From Streptococcus didelphis DSM 15616 (lineage in GTDB: Bacteria > Bacillota > Bacilli > Lactobacillales > Streptococcaceae), in assembly GCF_000380005.1 (NCBI RefSeq), contig NZ_KB904195.1, forward strand, positions 1 to 46,366: a stretch of 46,366 nucleotides of DNA, in the 5' to 3' direction. Position numbers and translations under genes: made by a program. Positions 34,326-44,161 of the stretch are shown in pieces. The notes under the pieces are model-generated. The model worked only from the letters and a program-made list of their open reading frames with translations, was not told where the DNA came from and ran no database searches. Each line of letters starts with the position of its first letter. The first letter of the stretch is position 1.

Positions 34326-36737
34326 TTATTTGATGACTTTCTTAAAAAACTTTAGCAGGTCCTCTTCCTGAATACCAATCATGGGATCAATGGTCAGAAG
34401 ATTTTTAGAAGTCAGGCGATAAGAAGAATGGCTAGTGTCCTCAGAAATTTGTGAGGGGGTATTTTTTGACGGGCTATCTTTTGTGAAATCAGGGGCTGAT
34501 TTATTAGAGAAGTCGCTTTCTTTGGTCGCTGCTTGGTCTTTCTGGAAGCGTTGTAACAGATAGGTCTTACGATTGTCTCCTTCATTATTTATAGCGAATT
34601 CAAAGGCAGGGTATTGCCCTAAGAGGATAAGTTTACTCTTGGAGCGGGTAATAGCTGTATAGATGAGATTGCGTTGTAAAAGCCTGCCACTTTGACGTGT
34701 TATAGGTAGAATAACTACTTGAAATTCACTTCCTTGTGATTTATGGATACTCATAGCATAAGCTAGACTAATTTTTGACCATTCATTTCGAGGGTAAATC
34801 ACCTCACTACCTTCAAAATCCATACAGATTTCATCTTGTTTAGATTCAGTGTATTTTGCAGGAATAAGGTCTGTAATATAGCCGATATCTCCGTTAAAAA
34901 CATTGAGCTGGGGATCATTAACGAGATGTAAGACCTTGTCGCCAGACCGAAAATGCAGATCATTAAAGACAAATTCATTGCCATCAGATAAGGGATTTAA
35001 GAGTTCTTGCATGAGTTGATTAAGGCTATTGATACCTGCAGGTCCCTTATACATAGGAGCAAGTATCTGGATTTCCTCTTGTGCGATACCACTTTTAATA
35101 GCACTGCTAACAATTTTTTTAACCATATCAGGAATCTGTTGGGGCAAGGCCTCAAAATAAGAACGATCTGCCTTTTTATCCCTAAAATCAACAGGTAAAA
35201 TCCCTTGTTTCATTTGATTGGCCAAATCCACAATGGTCGAGTCAGCAGATTGTCTAAAAATTTTTTTAAGGGCAATATGAGGAATCTGATCAACCCTTAG
35301 CAGGTCAGCTAAAACCTGTCCTGGTCCTACAGAAGGGAGCTGATCACTATCTCCGACAATAATTAGTTGAGTAGTTGAAGGTAAGGAGCTTAATAACTGA
35401 TTAGCTAACCAGGTGTCTACCATGGAAAACTCATCGACAATGAGTAAATCACAGTCTAGATAATCTTCAAGAGCTTGATAGTCGTTATCCCCATTTAAAC
35501 CTAAGTGACGATGAATAGTAGCGCTAGCTAGTCCTGTTAATTCATTCATCCGGCGGGCAGCACGGCCTGTCGGTGCTGCAAGAATAATAGGGATGTCTCT
35601 TTTGGTTAAGTCAATCTTGTGAAGCTTGGCATAGGCCTGTAAAATCCCTCTGATAACAGTTGTTTTCCCTGTTCCAGGTCCCCCAGTCAGGATAAAGACC
35701 TTGCTGGTTAGAGCTTTTAGGATAGCTTGTTTTTGAATCTTATCATAAGTCATGCCAAGCTCTTCTTGGATGGCTTGGATTTCTTGATTAAGGTTTTCAT
35801 CTGTAAAAGAATGGGCTAATGGCGTATCTAGAAAGCGCAGGATATTTTTTTGAATGCCGTCTTCAGCTTGGTATAAACTGCTATCAAAGATTTTGGTATC
35901 AACATTATAGACTTTTCCTTGACTGATTAATTGGTCTAGTTCATTAGCCACCTGACTAGGGTCGCATGCTGTAGGCCTAGCTTCCTCTAATAAGGTGATG
36001 GCAGCTTCTAGCAGGTCTCGAGCCTCAATATAGGTATCGCCTTGGCTAATAGATTGTTCCAATAAAGAATGTAAAATCGCAGCTCGAAACCTTTCCGGAG
36101 CGTGGCTTTCAATTCCAACTTCTTGGGCCAGACTATCAGCTATCTTAAAGCCAATTCCTTGAATATCTTCAACTAACTGGTAGGGGTTGGACTCAATAAT
36201 GTCTAAGGAATCTTCCTTATAGGTATCAACAATCTGAAAAGCAAAGCGATTGGAGATTCCTAGGGCTACTAATTTAGCAATAATTTGTTCAGTACCATAA
36301 TTAAGTTTGAGGCGACTTACAAAAGCCTGTCGGTTACTTTCAGAAAAGCCAGTGATGCTAGCTAGCTTGCTAGGGTCTTCTAATATTTTATCAATGGTAT
36401 TGTCGCCATAAAGTTTGATAATTTTTTCAGCTGTTTTTTTCCCGATTCCCTTAAAGTGGTCACTGGAAAAATACTTGATCAGTCCTTCTGAACTTGGTTT
36501 TAAACGTTGGTAACGACTGAGTTTTAATTGCTGGCCATACTTAGGGTGTTTGGTTAATTGCCCCCAGAAAGTATAGTCTTCTCCTTCAATCACTTCAGCC
36601 ATGGTTCCTGTGACAATAATTTCCGCCTCATCAATGTCACTGTCAGTATCATCAATTAGGACTAAAAGAATCTTGAAAAAATTGCTGGCATTTTCGAAAA
36701 TAATCCGATCAATGGTCCCTGTGAAATAATATTCCAT
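34326..36737 (-). CDS. recD2: RecD2 family ATP-dependent DNA helicase
   Basis: A 5'-3' superfamily-1 helicase of the RecBC-free type (YrrC/RecD2), acting in repair and fork maintenance. The 803-residue protein has the N-terminal OB and HhH region of this subgroup (FKGIGKKTAEKIIKLYG, GIGFKIADSLAQEVG), Walker A LTGGPGTGKTTV (about residue 355), Walker B LLIVDEFSMVD, motif GDSDQLPSVGPG and, near the C-terminus, SLAYAMSIHKSQGSEF. The last 80 or so residues are Ser/Lys-rich. It is transcribed in the same direction as lepB and rnhC but separated from them by a terminator. Confidence 0.92.
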   Translation of the reverse strand: MEYYFTGTIDRIIFENASNFFKILLVLIDDTDSDIDEAEIIVTGTMAEVIEGEDYTFWGQLTKHPKYGQQLKLSRYQRLKPSSEGLIKYFSSDHFKGIGKKTAEKIIKLYGDNTIDKILEDPSKLASITGFSESNRQAFVSRLKLNYGTEQIIAKLVALGISNRFAFQIVDTYKEDSLDIIESNPYQLVEDIQGIGFKIADSLAQEVGIESHAPERFRAAILHSLLEQSISQGDTYIEARDLLEAAITLLEEARPTACDPSQVANELDQLISQGKVYNVDTKIFDSSLYQAEDGIQKNILRFLDTPLAHSFTDENLNQEIQAIQEELGMTYDKIQKQAILKALTSKVFILTGGPGTGKTTVIRGILQAYAKLHKIDLTKRDIPIILAAPTGRAARRMNELTGLASATIHRHLGLNGDNDYQALEDYLDCDLLIVDEFSMVDTWLANQLLSSLPSTTQLIIVGDSDQLPSVGPGQVLADLLRVDQIPHIALKKIFRQSADSTIVDLANQMKQGILPVDFRDKKADRSYFEALPQQIPDMVKKIVSSAIKSGIAQEEIQILAPMYKGPAGINSLNQLMQELLNPLSDGNEFVFNDLHFRSGDKVLHLVNDPQLNVFNGDIGYITDLIPAKYTESKQDEICMDFEGSEVIYPRNEWSKISLAYAMSIHKSQGSEFQVVILPITRQSGRLLQRNLIYTAITRSKSKLILLGQYPAFEFAINNEGDNRKTYLLQRFQKDQAATKESDFSNKSAPDFTKDSPSKNTPSQISEDTSHSSYRLTSKNLLTIDPMIGIQEEDLLKFFKKVIK

Positions 36738-36771
36738 CTCTTGTCCCCCTCTCCTCTCCTATAGCTAGCTT

Positions 36772-36796
36772 AAAACCTGCCGGAGGCAGGTTTTTT
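36772..36796 (-). terminator. Terminator between lepB and recD2
   Basis: AAAACCTGCC / GGCAGGTTTT with a 3-base loop and T-runs on both sides (four on the minus strand). It follows lepB on the minus strand and precedes recD2, so it limits read-through. Confidence 0.8.
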
Positions 36797-36798
36797 AC

Positions 36799-37389
36799 TC
36801 AAAATGAATGAATCTTTTTTATTGGCCAAAAACGGAATTTCACTTCTCCGATGATGTCAGCTCGCTTAAAGGGGCCAACTTCGCGACTGTCTCGAGAGAC
36901 AATCCGGTCATCACCAAGTAGGAAGTACTCTCCTTTAGGAACCTTGACAGTGAATTCTACTTGACCGTTAGTGTCTGTTGTAAAGGCATTTACACTCTTA
37001 GCCAGCTCTTGGAAGAGGCTATTATAGGAATATGTCTCTTCTAATCTATCCTTTTTAAAGGCTGCTATGTATTTTTGTAAATAGGCTTCCTTGGTTAACT
37101 TGCCATTAATATAGAGTTGGTCATTTTTATAGGTTAAGGTATCGCCTGGTAGGCCAACGACACGTTTAACAATCTCTTTACGATGACCAGCTTCTTCTTC
37201 CTGAGCAACTACAATATCAAAACGATTGATAGCAGTATGTTTTAAAGTAATCAGTCGTTCGCCATGAGCTAATGTGGGATCCATGGAGTGTCCGTCTACT
37301 CTGACTGCAGTCCAGATAAATAGTCTAGATAAACCAATAAGAGCCATAATCAGGATAAATAATCCCCACTCTTTAATAAATTGTTTCAT
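36799..37389 (-). CDS. lepB: Signal peptidase I
   Basis: Cleaves signal peptides of exported proteins at the outer membrane face. The 196-residue protein has one N-terminal transmembrane segment (about 8-28), the catalytic Ser in VDGHSMDPTL, the general-base Lys in EIVKRVVGLPGD and box E GDDRIVSRDSREVGPF. It lies 9 bases after rnhC and is co-transcribed with it, a pairing conserved in streptococci. It is likely used for the secreted nuclease and other exported proteins; the Lmb lipoprotein needs signal peptidase II instead. Confidence 0.93.
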   Translation of the reverse strand: MKQFIKEWGLFILIMALIGLSRLFIWTAVRVDGHSMDPTLAHGERLITLKHTAINRFDIVVAQEEEAGHRKEIVKRVVGLPGDTLTYKNDQLYINGKLTKEAYLQKYIAAFKKDRLEETYSYNSLFQELAKSVNAFTTDTNGQVEFTVKVPKGEYFLLGDDRIVSRDSREVGPFKRADIIGEVKFRFWPIKKIHSF

Positions 37390-37398
37390 AATGCTCCT

Positions 37399-38307
37399 TT
37401 ATTTTTTTGAATTAAGTAAGGTTTGTGCTTTTTGGGTATTGGCAAAATGTAACTTGGCGCTGTAGTCCAAGCTAGATATGCCATAAGCTGCTAATAAGTG
37501 GCTGGCTACCTTGTCAGATGCCTGACCAGCTCCACTTGGTAGTGTGTAGCCTAATTCTTCTCCCAAATTTTTGAGGTTTTCAAGAAAAAGATTACGGGCA
37601 ATGATTGAACTTACTGCAACAGCAAGATACTGTCCTTCAGCCTTTTCAACAAAGGTCAAGGGATTTGGAAAATGATTTTTTTCCTTAATCAGATGTTTTT
37701 CGTAATTACCTTGACTGGTAAAGGCATCGATGACAATTTTTTCAGGCTCAACCCCTGTTTGCAGAAGCAGAAAAATAGCTTGATTATGCAGGGCTACCTT
37801 TATGGAAACAGCATTATAAGCTTTGTTTTTCCCGACCATCTCATTGTATTTTTGGGGGGACAATAGCAGAGCCTTATGTTTGATAGCTTTCTCTAAAATG
37901 GGGGCAAGTTCCTTAATTTTGGTGTCAGTAAGGGTTTTTGAGTCACCAACACCTAGTTTTCGTAAGAAATCATGGTCTTTAGGCTCTACATAGCTAGCAA
38001 CAACAGCAATGCCACCAAAATAAGAACCATTTCCTACCTCGTCACTTCCTATCAGAGGGAGTGCTTGGGACTTTGTTTGAGGGGCTGAATTCTCAGAAGG
38101 GGAATAATGTCCTAGTTCCTGAGCTACTTGTGAAGCTTTGCCACCTTGGAAAACAAGCTTTCCAGAGCTGTAAAGGCTGATAGTTGTCCCTTGATATTTG
38201 GCCACAAATTCCAGATAAGGATTTTTAGGGGCAAGTTGATATGTTTTTAACTTGCTTATAAGTTCTTTTTTGAGTTTGGGATTATTTTTAACAACAATGG
38301 TTTCCAT
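37399..38307 (-). CDS. rnhC: Ribonuclease HIII
   Basis: Removes RNA from RNA-DNA hybrids and R-loops. The 302-residue protein has the TBP-like N-terminal binding domain (about 1-85) and the RNase H core that begins [15 protein letters not shown] (Asp and Glu of the active site), with further acidic residues in [12 protein letters not shown] and [21 protein letters not shown] near the end is typical of HIII. It is the first gene of the rnhC-lepB unit and divergent from zapA. Confidence 0.92.
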   Translation of the reverse strand: METIVVKNNPKLKKELISKLKTYQLAPKNPYLEFVAKYQGTTISLYSSGKLVFQGGKASQVAQELGHYSPSENSAPQTKSQALPLIGSDEVGNGSYFGGIAVVASYVEPKDHDFLRKLGVGDSKTLTDTKIKELAPILEKAIKHKALLLSPQKYNEMVGKNKAYNAVSIKVALHNQAIFLLLQTGVEPEKIVIDAFTSQGNYEKHLIKEKNHFPNPLTFVEKAEGQYLAVAVSSIIARNLFLENLKNLGEELGYTLPSGAGQASDKVASHLLAAYGISSLDYSAKLHFANTQKAQTLLNSKK

Positions 38308-38378
38308 AGAAAGTATTTTAACATAAAAATTCTAGCTATGGCAAAAGATGGTCGTCTTATTTCTTGAAATTTTGTTAT

Positions 38379-38407
38379 TTTACGAATATCTGAAATTAAG
38401 GTATAAT
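38379..38407 (+). promoter_or_regulatory. Promoter of zapA-cvpA
   Basis: TTTACG (38379-38384) and TATAAT (38402-38407) are 17 bases apart, followed by a GAGGTGA ribosome-binding site before the zapA ATG. Confidence 0.7.
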
Positions 38408-38425
38408 GCTAACTGAGGTGAACCT

Positions 38426-38740
38426 ATGAAAAGTAATAATCGTTATAAATTTACCTTTGGTGACAAAACGTTAACATTGACAACCGACAAAGATAATCTT
38501 TTTATGGAAGAAATCGAGCAGGTAGCAAGAGAAAAGTACAATGCCATCAAAGACAAGTTGCCAGAAGCTGATAATGAAACAGTTGCTATTTTAATGGCAA
38601 TCAATACCTTATCAACACAATTAAGTCGAGAAATAGCAGTTGAAAAACTAGAAGCAGAAATTAGTGAACTCAGGATGAAAACCTTAGTAGGTATTCAAGA
38701 AAAAGCTATTAATGCTGATGCTGATAATGACGGAGAATAA
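38426..38740 (+). CDS. zapA: Cell division protein ZapA
   Basis: Binds and bundles FtsZ filaments at the division ring. The 104-residue protein has the small N-terminal ZapA fold (KFTFGDKTLTLTTDKDN) and a coiled-coil tail (about 55-90, EKLEAEISELRMK). It overlaps the next gene by one base. The location between rnhC and cvpA-mutS2 is the standard streptococcal order. Confidence 0.88.
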   Translation: MKSNNRYKFTFGDKTLTLTTDKDNLFMEEIEQVAREKYNAIKDKLPEADNETVAILMAINTLSTQLSREIAVEKLEAEISELRMKTLVGIQEKAINADADNDGE

Positions 38741-39288
38741 TGATGATTTCACTCATACTTATCCTTCTTTTCTTATGGCATTTTTATATTGGTTACCATA
38801 GGGGCATTATTCTTCAGGTCTTTTATTCACTGGGGGCACTTGTGTCTTTTTTGATTGCCAAGCAATTTTATCAAAATGTAGCCCATAAAATATCCCTGTG
38901 GGTTCCTTATGCTAATCCCCCAGAAGGGGCTAATATGGCCTTTTTCAAGGAGGTCAGCCTTTTTGATCTTAGTCAGGTTTTTTATGCAGGAATAGCTTTC
39001 TTTGCTATTTTTAGTTTAGCCTATTTAGCTTTTCGACTACTAGGGGTCTTGGTTCACTTATTGCCTATTAACTACTTTAACACACTAGTCTATAACCTTA
39101 TTAGTGGTTTTTTAGCACTTACTGTTTTATTAGTATTTTTATCAATGGGTCTAAGCATATTAGCTACGATTCCTTTGCCAGTTATTCAAAATCAACTGCA
39201 GGATCATTTTTTACTAAGGACCTTGATTGAGCATTGTCCACCAGTAACGACTCTTATTCGCCAATTATGGGTTAAACCTATTGTCTAG
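38740..39288 (+). CDS. cvpA: CvpA-family membrane protein
   Basis: A 182-residue integral membrane protein with four helices, of the CvpA (colicin V production) family; the exact molecular role in Gram-positives is not established. The N-terminal [20 protein letters not shown] is characteristic. The start (ATGATG) overlaps the zapA stop, so it is translationally coupled. The stop codon sits inside the left arm of its terminator. Confidence 0.85.
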   Translation: MMISLILILLFLWHFYIGYHRGIILQVFYSLGALVSFLIAKQFYQNVAHKISLWVPYANPPEGANMAFFKEVSLFDLSQVFYAGIAFFAIFSLAYLAFRLLGVLVHLLPINYFNTLVYNLISGFLALTVLLVFLSMGLSILATIPLPVIQNQLQDHFLLRTLIEHCPPVTTLIRQLWVKPIV

Positions 39289-39312
39289 ATCAGATCATGC
39301 TATCTGATCTTT
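39287..39312 (+). terminator. Terminator of zapA-cvpA
   Basis: AGATCAGAT (39287-39295) / ATCTGATCT (39302-39310) with a 6-base loop, followed by TTTTGTTTT. It includes the last bases of the cvpA stop codon. Confidence 0.85.
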
Positions 39313-39341
39313 TGTTTTCTTCTTTTTTTCCTTATTTAGGG

Positions 39342-39347
39342 TATAAT
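39342..39347 (+). promoter_or_regulatory. Near-start -10 element of mutS2
   Basis: TATAAT lies 6 bases before the ATG with no good -35 at 17 bases. Start of transcription would fall on the A of the start codon, giving a leaderless or nearly leaderless mRNA. Confidence 0.5.
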
Positions 39348-39353
39348 AAAACT

Positions 39354-41690
39354 ATGAATAATAAGATTTTAGAACAGTTAGAATTTAAAAAGGTTAAGGA
39401 TCAGTTTGTCCCTTATCTACAAACTGAGCAGGGAAGACAAGAACTTCAACTGCTAGAACCAACTGACAATTGTAAAAAAATAAGTCACTATTTTTCTGAG
39501 ATAGAAGAAATGGCTTCTATTTTTGTGGAAAGGCATCAGTTTGCTATTGGAAGTTTAAAGGATGTTTCAGAGAGCTTGCGACGGTTAGAGTTAGAAGCTG
39601 ATTTGAATATTAGTGAGCTCCTTGATATTAAGAAGCTTCTGAGGGTTTCTACAGAGGTTGGTTATTTTTATGAGGACTTGGAAAATGTTCATTTAGATGC
39701 TTTAAGACCCTTATTTGAAAATATAGAGACTTTTCCTAAACTTCAAGGCAGTCTTCAAGCTATTAATGATGCTGGTTTTATTGAGAGTTTTGCGAGTTCA
39801 AGCTTAGAGAGCATTCGGCGTCAGATTTCCATTAGTGAAAATCAAGTGCGGAAGATTTTACAGGATATTCTCAAAAAAAATAGTGATTATCTTGTAGAAA
39901 ATCTGGTTGCCAGTCGTAATGGCCGTAGTGTCTTGCCTGTTAAAAATACCTTTCGTAATCGGGTGCCAGGGGTGGTTCATGATATCTCAACTTCTGGAAC
40001 AACGGTTTATATTGAACCTAGAGCTTTGGTTCAAATTAATGAAGAAATCACACAGCTACAGGCAGATGAACGTCATGAGCTTAGTCGAATCTTAAAAGAA
40101 TTATCTCAGATAATCAAGCCTCATAGCCGTGCACTTGCTAATAATGCTTGGCTTTTAGGGCATTTAGATTTTGTTAGGGCCAAGTATTTGTACCAGCAAG
40201 ATAGACAAGCCTCTTTGCCGAAAATGAGTCAGGACAGAAGTCTTCATTTGTTAAATGTAAGGCATCCCTTGTTAGAAAAGCCAGTTCCAAATGATTTGTA
40301 TTTCAATGAAGACTTAACAATTATTGTTATTACAGGTCCTAATACGGGTGGAAAGACTATCATGCTGAAGACACTTGGTTTGGCACAATTAATGGGGCAA
40401 TCAGGGTTGCCGATTTTAGCTGATAAGGGCTCTAAACTAGCTGTATTTAGTCAGATTTTTGCTGATATTGGAGATGAACAATCCATTGAGCAGAGTCTGT
40501 CAACCTTTTCTAGTCATATGACCCATATTATTAATATTTTAGCCAAATCCGATAGCCAAAGCTTAGTCTTATTTGATGAGCTAGGTGCAGGGACTGACCC
40601 TCAAGAAGGGGCTAGTCTAGCTATGGCTATCTTGGAACACTTGCGATTGACAGATATTAAAACCATGGCGACAACACATTATCCTGAGCTAAAGGCCTAT
40701 GGTATTGAAACAGCATTTGTTGAAAATGCTAGTATGGAATTTGATAATAAGAGTTTACAGCCTACCTATCGCTTTATGCAGGGCGTTCCTGGTCGCTCAA
40801 ATGCCTTTGAGATTGCAAAACGTTTGGGCTTAGCAGAAGTAATTGTTAAACAGGCCCAAGAGATGACAGATACAGATAGTGATGTTAACCGTATTATTGA
40901 AGAGTTAGAAGTTCAAACCCTAGAAGGTAGAAGGCGTTTAGAGCATATTAAAGAGGTTGAGCAGGATAACCTGAAATTTAATCGTGCTGTCAAAAAACTT
41001 TATAATGAATTTTCACAAGCTAAGGATAAGGAAATAGAAAAGGCCAGTCTTGAAGCTCAAGAAATTGTAGATTTAGCCCTAGCTGAAAGTGAAGTCATCT
41101 TAAGTAAACTTCATGAGAAGGCAGAATTAAAACCTCATGAAATTATCCAAGCTAAAACCAATTTGAAAAAGTTAGTTCCAGAAAAAGATCTGTCTCAAAA
41201 CAAGGTGCTTAAGAAGTCTAAAAAGATGCGAGCAGCGCGTGAGGGTGATGATATTATTGTCACAGCCTATGGCCAGCGTGGAACCTTACTGAAACAAATC
41301 AAAGGCAATAAGTGGGAAGCCCAGGTTGGTCTGATTAAAATGACCTTAGCTGAAGATGAGTTTAGCTTGGTTAAGCTTGTTGAAGAAAATCAAAAGCCCA
41401 AAAAGCAAACGGCTCACCTTGTTAAGAAACTATCTAAGGCTAATGGACCTCGCGCCCGTCTGGATTTACGAGGCAAACGTTATGAAGAAGCCATGCAAGA
41501 ATTAGATGCCTTTATTGATCAGGCCTTGGTTAACAATATGAGTCAAGTAGATATTATCCATGGTATCGGAACTGGCGTTATCCGAGAAGCTGTAGGAAAA
41601 TACCTTAGAAAACATAAGCATGTTAAAAGCTTTGGCTATGCCCCTCAAAATGCTGGTGGTTCAGGCTGTACGATTGCTAACTTAGGTTAA
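39354..41690 (+). CDS. mutS2: MutS2 endonuclease/ATPase
   Basis: MutS-family protein acting in recombination control and ribosome rescue rather than classical mismatch repair. The 778-residue protein has the clamp/lever helices, Walker [11 protein letters not shown], Walker [14 protein letters not shown], a long coiled coil (about 510-590) and a C-terminal Smr nuclease domain with [12 protein letters not shown] and [13 protein letters not shown]. The start [11 protein letters not shown] at 39354 matches the usual streptococcal MutS2 start; an upstream TTG/extended frame is less likely. A TATAAT lies at 39342-39347, so the transcript may begin at or next to the ATG. No ribosome-binding site is visible. 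Confidence 0.93.
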   Translation: MNNKILEQLEFKKVKDQFVPYLQTEQGRQELQLLEPTDNCKKISHYFSEIEEMASIFVERHQFAIGSLKDVSESLRRLELEADLNISELLDIKKLLRVSTEVGYFYEDLENVHLDALRPLFENIETFPKLQGSLQAINDAGFIESFASSSLESIRRQISISENQVRKILQDILKKNSDYLVENLVASRNGRSVLPVKNTFRNRVPGVVHDISTSGTTVYIEPRALVQINEEITQLQADERHELSRILKELSQIIKPHSRALANNAWLLGHLDFVRAKYLYQQDRQASLPKMSQDRSLHLLNVRHPLLEKPVPNDLYFNEDLTIIVITGPNTGGKTIMLKTLGLAQLMGQSGLPILADKGSKLAVFSQIFADIGDEQSIEQSLSTFSSHMTHIINILAKSDSQSLVLFDELGAGTDPQEGASLAMAILEHLRLTDIKTMATTHYPELKAYGIETAFVENASMEFDNKSLQPTYRFMQGVPGRSNAFEIAKRLGLAEVIVKQAQEMTDTDSDVNRIIEELEVQTLEGRRRLEHIKEVEQDNLKFNRAVKKLYNEFSQAKDKEIEKASLEAQEIVDLALAESEVILSKLHEKAELKPHEIIQAKTNLKKLVPEKDLSQNKVLKKSKKMRAAREGDDIIVTAYGQRGTLLKQIKGNKWEAQVGLIKMTLAEDEFSLVKLVEENQKPKKQTAHLVKKLSKANGPRARLDLRGKRYEEAMQELDAFIDQALVNNMSQVDIIHGIGTGVIREAVGKYLRKHKHVKSFGYAPQNAGGSGCTIANLG

Positions 41691-41804
41691 AAATAGGGCT
41701 TTACAGATTATGCCTTTAGTTATAGAAAGCCGTAGCAGATTCTTGCTTTATCAGAGCTTTTCCCCTAAAATAAACTTAACAATTAGAAGAAATGGAGAAA
41801 TAGT

Positions 41805-42119
41805 ATGGCACATAATGTTACAGACGCAACATTTGAAGAAGAAACAAAAGAAGGTCTTGTCTTGGTTGACTTTTGGGCAACTTGGTGTGGTCCATGTCTG
41901 ATGCAGGCACCTATCTTAGACCAGATTTCAGAAGATTTAAGTGAAGATGATTTGAAAATTGTTAAACTTGATGTCGATGAAAATCCAGAGACAGCACAAA
42001 AATTTGGTATCATGTCTATTCCAACTCTTTTATTCAAAAAAGATGGACAGGTTGTTAAACAACTAGCAGGAGTACATACCAAGGATCAAATCAAGGCTAT
42101 CGTTGCCGAATTATCATAA
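41805..42119 (+). CDS. trxA: Thioredoxin
   Basis: The 104-residue thiol-disulfide reductant of the cytosol. The active site WCGPC is in DFWATWCGPCLMQAP, and the cis-Pro is in MSIPTLLFKK. It has AGAAATGGAGAAAT before the start (GGAG). It sits after mutS2 (114 bases) in the usual streptococcal order and ends in a hairpin terminator that overlaps the mutY stop. Confidence 0.95.
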   Translation: MAHNVTDATFEEETKEGLVLVDFWATWCGPCLMQAPILDQISEDLSEDDLKIVKLDVDENPETAQKFGIMSIPTLLFKKDGQVVKQLAGVHTKDQIKAIVAELS

Positions 42120-42123
42120 TAAA

Positions 42124-42157
42124 GATGAGCCCTCTTACTCTGAGGACTCATTTTTTT
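42124..42157 (+). terminator. Terminator of trxA
   Basis: ATGAG..CTC / GAG..CTCAT with a 7-base loop, followed by six or seven Ts. The convergent mutY stop codon (42148-42150) is inside the right arm. Confidence 0.85.
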
Positions 42158-43296
42158 CTATTGGCATAGGCTTCTAGCATCTTTTTTTGTGGTGTGGCCA
42201 TTGGATAGTTATCTAAATCAGCTTCACTAACCCAGGCGAGCTCCCTTTCAGAGGTAAATTTACTTTCTCTAACAAGGCCTTCTTTTAAGGAGATTGTCCA
42301 TTTTTGATGGCTAAAGGTATGTTTGACAGGAGCTATGTAGCTATCAATCCAAGTCGGCTTTATCTGATAGACTTGCTGGAATAAATCAGACTTAGAAATA
42401 GTTTCCATAACGAGGTCTTCTTCCTGAAAAAGGTCAAGTTGCTGGCTGATAAAATCAGTTTCCATGATAGGAAAGGACCAAAAACCACCCAGCAAACGGC
42501 CTTGATTATTTTTTTCCAATAAAAAACGACCAGCCTGATCTCTAATGACAAAGGCTTGAATTTGAATCGGGCGCGGTTTTTTCTTTGGTAACTTAATAGG
42601 ATATTTATGATAGGTTCCATGGAGATAAGCTGCGCAAAAAAAGCGGATTGGAGATTGCTCAGGTTTAGGATTCTTAGCAGATTCGATATCAGTGCCCAGA
42701 TCCATAAGTGCTTGGTTGAAATCCCCAGGCCGATCTGGGTCAATCAGTTCCTCCATAAGTGCCTGAAAAATGTTACGGTTCTTAGGGTCAGCAATATCAT
42801 AATCAACTTCAAAAAGACGTGCCATGACCCGCATGACGTTCCCATCAACAGCAGGTTCAGGTAAATCAAAAGCAATGCTAGCGATAGCGCCAGCTGTATA
42901 AGGGCCGATTCCCTTTAATTTAGAGATATCTTGATGGGATGATGGGAAACTCCCATCAAACTCTGTCATGATTTGAAGCGCAGCCTTTTGCATATTTCGT
43001 ACGCGGGAATAGTAACCTAGTCCTTCCCATGCTTTGAGCAGGCGCTCCTCGTCAGCGTAAGCTAATTCTTGAATAGAGGGAAACCATTCTAAAAATCGGT
43101 GATAGTAGGGGATAACGGTTTGGACCTGGGTTTGTTGGAGCATGATTTCAGAGACCCAGATATGATAGGGGTTCTTGCTTCGTCTCCAAGGGAGATCGCG
43201 TTTTTCTTGGTCATACCAGTTGAGTAAGGTGCGACGGAAATCTTGAATCTTGTTTTGGTCCCACATGTCGATACCAAATGTTTTAAAGTCAGTCAT
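42148..43296 (-). CDS. mutY: Adenine DNA glycosylase MutY, clusterless type
   Basis: Removes adenine mispaired with 8-oxoguanine. The 382-residue protein has the catalytic Glu in SEIMLQQTQV (about 50), the HhH segment LKGIGPYTAGAIAS with catalytic Asp in VDGNVMR, and a C-terminal MutT-like domain (about 240-370). The iron-sulfur motif C-x6-C-x2-C-x5-C of E. coli MutY is replaced by E205, P212, S215 and C221 at the same spacing, so no [4Fe-4S] cluster can form. Clusterless MutY is known in Lactobacillales. It is convergent with trxA. Confidence 0.92.
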   Translation of the reverse strand: MTDFKTFGIDMWDQNKIQDFRRTLLNWYDQEKRDLPWRRSKNPYHIWVSEIMLQQTQVQTVIPYYHRFLEWFPSIQELAYADEERLLKAWEGLGYYSRVRNMQKAALQIMTEFDGSFPSSHQDISKLKGIGPYTAGAIASIAFDLPEPAVDGNVMRVMARLFEVDYDIADPKNRNIFQALMEELIDPDRPGDFNQALMDLGTDIESAKNPKPEQSPIRFFCAAYLHGTYHKYPIKLPKKKPRPIQIQAFVIRDQAGRFLLEKNNQGRLLGGFWSFPIMETDFISQQLDLFQEEDLVMETISKSDLFQQVYQIKPTWIDSYIAPVKHTFSHQKWTISLKEGLVRESKFTSERELAWVSEADLDNYPMATPQKKMLEAYANRKK

Positions 43297-43636
43297 GCTA
43301 CTATTGTAGCAAATAATATATTATTGGAAAAATAAAAGTCTCTAAAAGGTTTCTTTTGGTATAGGAATAGGTTTTAGGAAGACTGTTTGAAATTTCAACT
43401 TTCTTTTTTTAAAGACCTTGAGCTATGAGACTTGAAAAATAAAGTATTCCATATTATGATAAAAAAGTAATAAAGTTAGAAAAATAAAAAAATACGATTT
43501 GGCTATAGCCTATTTTTTTTATTATTAATAATAGAGAAACAGTAGGTGCAGCTGCTTGGCTAACAGATAGATGATTAGAAATTTAGTGAAATTGCTTAGG
43601 TTTTTGATGTAACATGGTTTGAAAGGTAGAAATAAC
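43297..43636. other. Non-coding stretch between mutY and a small membrane protein gene
   Basis: About 320 AT-rich bases. A GGCTATAGCC palindrome followed by eight Ts near 43500-43519 looks like a terminator without an upstream plus-strand gene; TGAAATTTCA near 43388-43397 is a short palindrome. The promoter of mutY is expected on the minus strand here. No gene is recognised. Confidence 0.4.
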
Positions 43637-43969
43637 ATGACGATATCGGCTCTTATGATTAGTTACATAGCTCTTATTTTACTCTTATATAAGACGTATT
43701 TTGACAAAATATGGGTCTTTTGTGAGTTTGTCTTTTTTAGTCTCCTGGCTTTTATTTATACCCTTTATTTTCCTGTTTTTACCAATGAAGTGCATGTGAG
43801 TTTTTACTTACTTTTTTATCTTCCTTTTGTTAGTATTAGTTATCGTGCTTTATGGTACCATGGCTATTTAACACAGATTAAAGAAGGAATTGCTCTGGCC
43901 TTTCTCCATATTCCAGTGGCTTATTTCTGGAAAATATTTTTAGCGGCCTATTTTTTGGGTTTATTATAG
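43637..43969 (+). CDS. Small membrane protein, possibly DUF3397
   Basis: A 110-residue protein with three or four hydrophobic helices. The ATG at 43637 has AAAGGT upstream; a TTG at 43619 would add six residues with no clear benefit. Proteins of the DUF3397 type often occur between mutY and rpsF in streptococci, and size and topology agree, but I cannot see a decisive motif. The function is unknown. It lies upstream of the rpsF operon, which has its own promoter. Confidence 0.65.
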   Translation: MTISALMISYIALILLLYKTYFDKIWVFCEFVFFSLLAFIYTLYFPVFTNEVHVSFYLLFYLPFVSISYRALWYHGYLTQIKEGIALAFLHIPVAYFWKIFLAAYFLGLL

Positions 43970-44058
43970 TCAAAAGTGTCAGGTGGAAGCTTGGGCTTTT
44001 TCTTTCAAAAAGAGCTTTGTCTTTTTAGGCTTAATTGTAAAAGATAGAGGAAATATGC

Positions 44059-44087
44059 TTGCTTTTACTCTTTTTTTAGGGTATAAT
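44059..44087 (+). promoter_or_regulatory. Promoter of the rpsF-ssb-rpsR operon
   Basis: TTGCTT (44059-44064) and TATAAT (44082-44087) are 17 bases apart, followed by a leader of about 65 bases. Confidence 0.75.
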
Positions 44088-44094
44088 GAAGTTC

Positions 44095-44140
44095 TGTGAG
44101 CATACCTCACTTACCTAAGCCTCATGGTTTAGGTCATTAG
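44095..44140 (+). ncRNA. rpsF leader hairpin (likely S6:S18 autoregulatory element)
   Basis: A 9-bp stem ACCTAAGCC / GGTTTAGGT (44113-44134) with the loop TCAT lies in the rpsF leader, about 20 bases ahead of the GGAGG ribosome-binding site. Binding of an S6:S18 complex to a leader hairpin is known for rpsF operons of many bacteria. Assignment is by position and hairpin; I did not verify the known consensus. Confidence 0.55.
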
Positions 44141-44161
44141 ACCAAAAGGAGGAAAATATCA

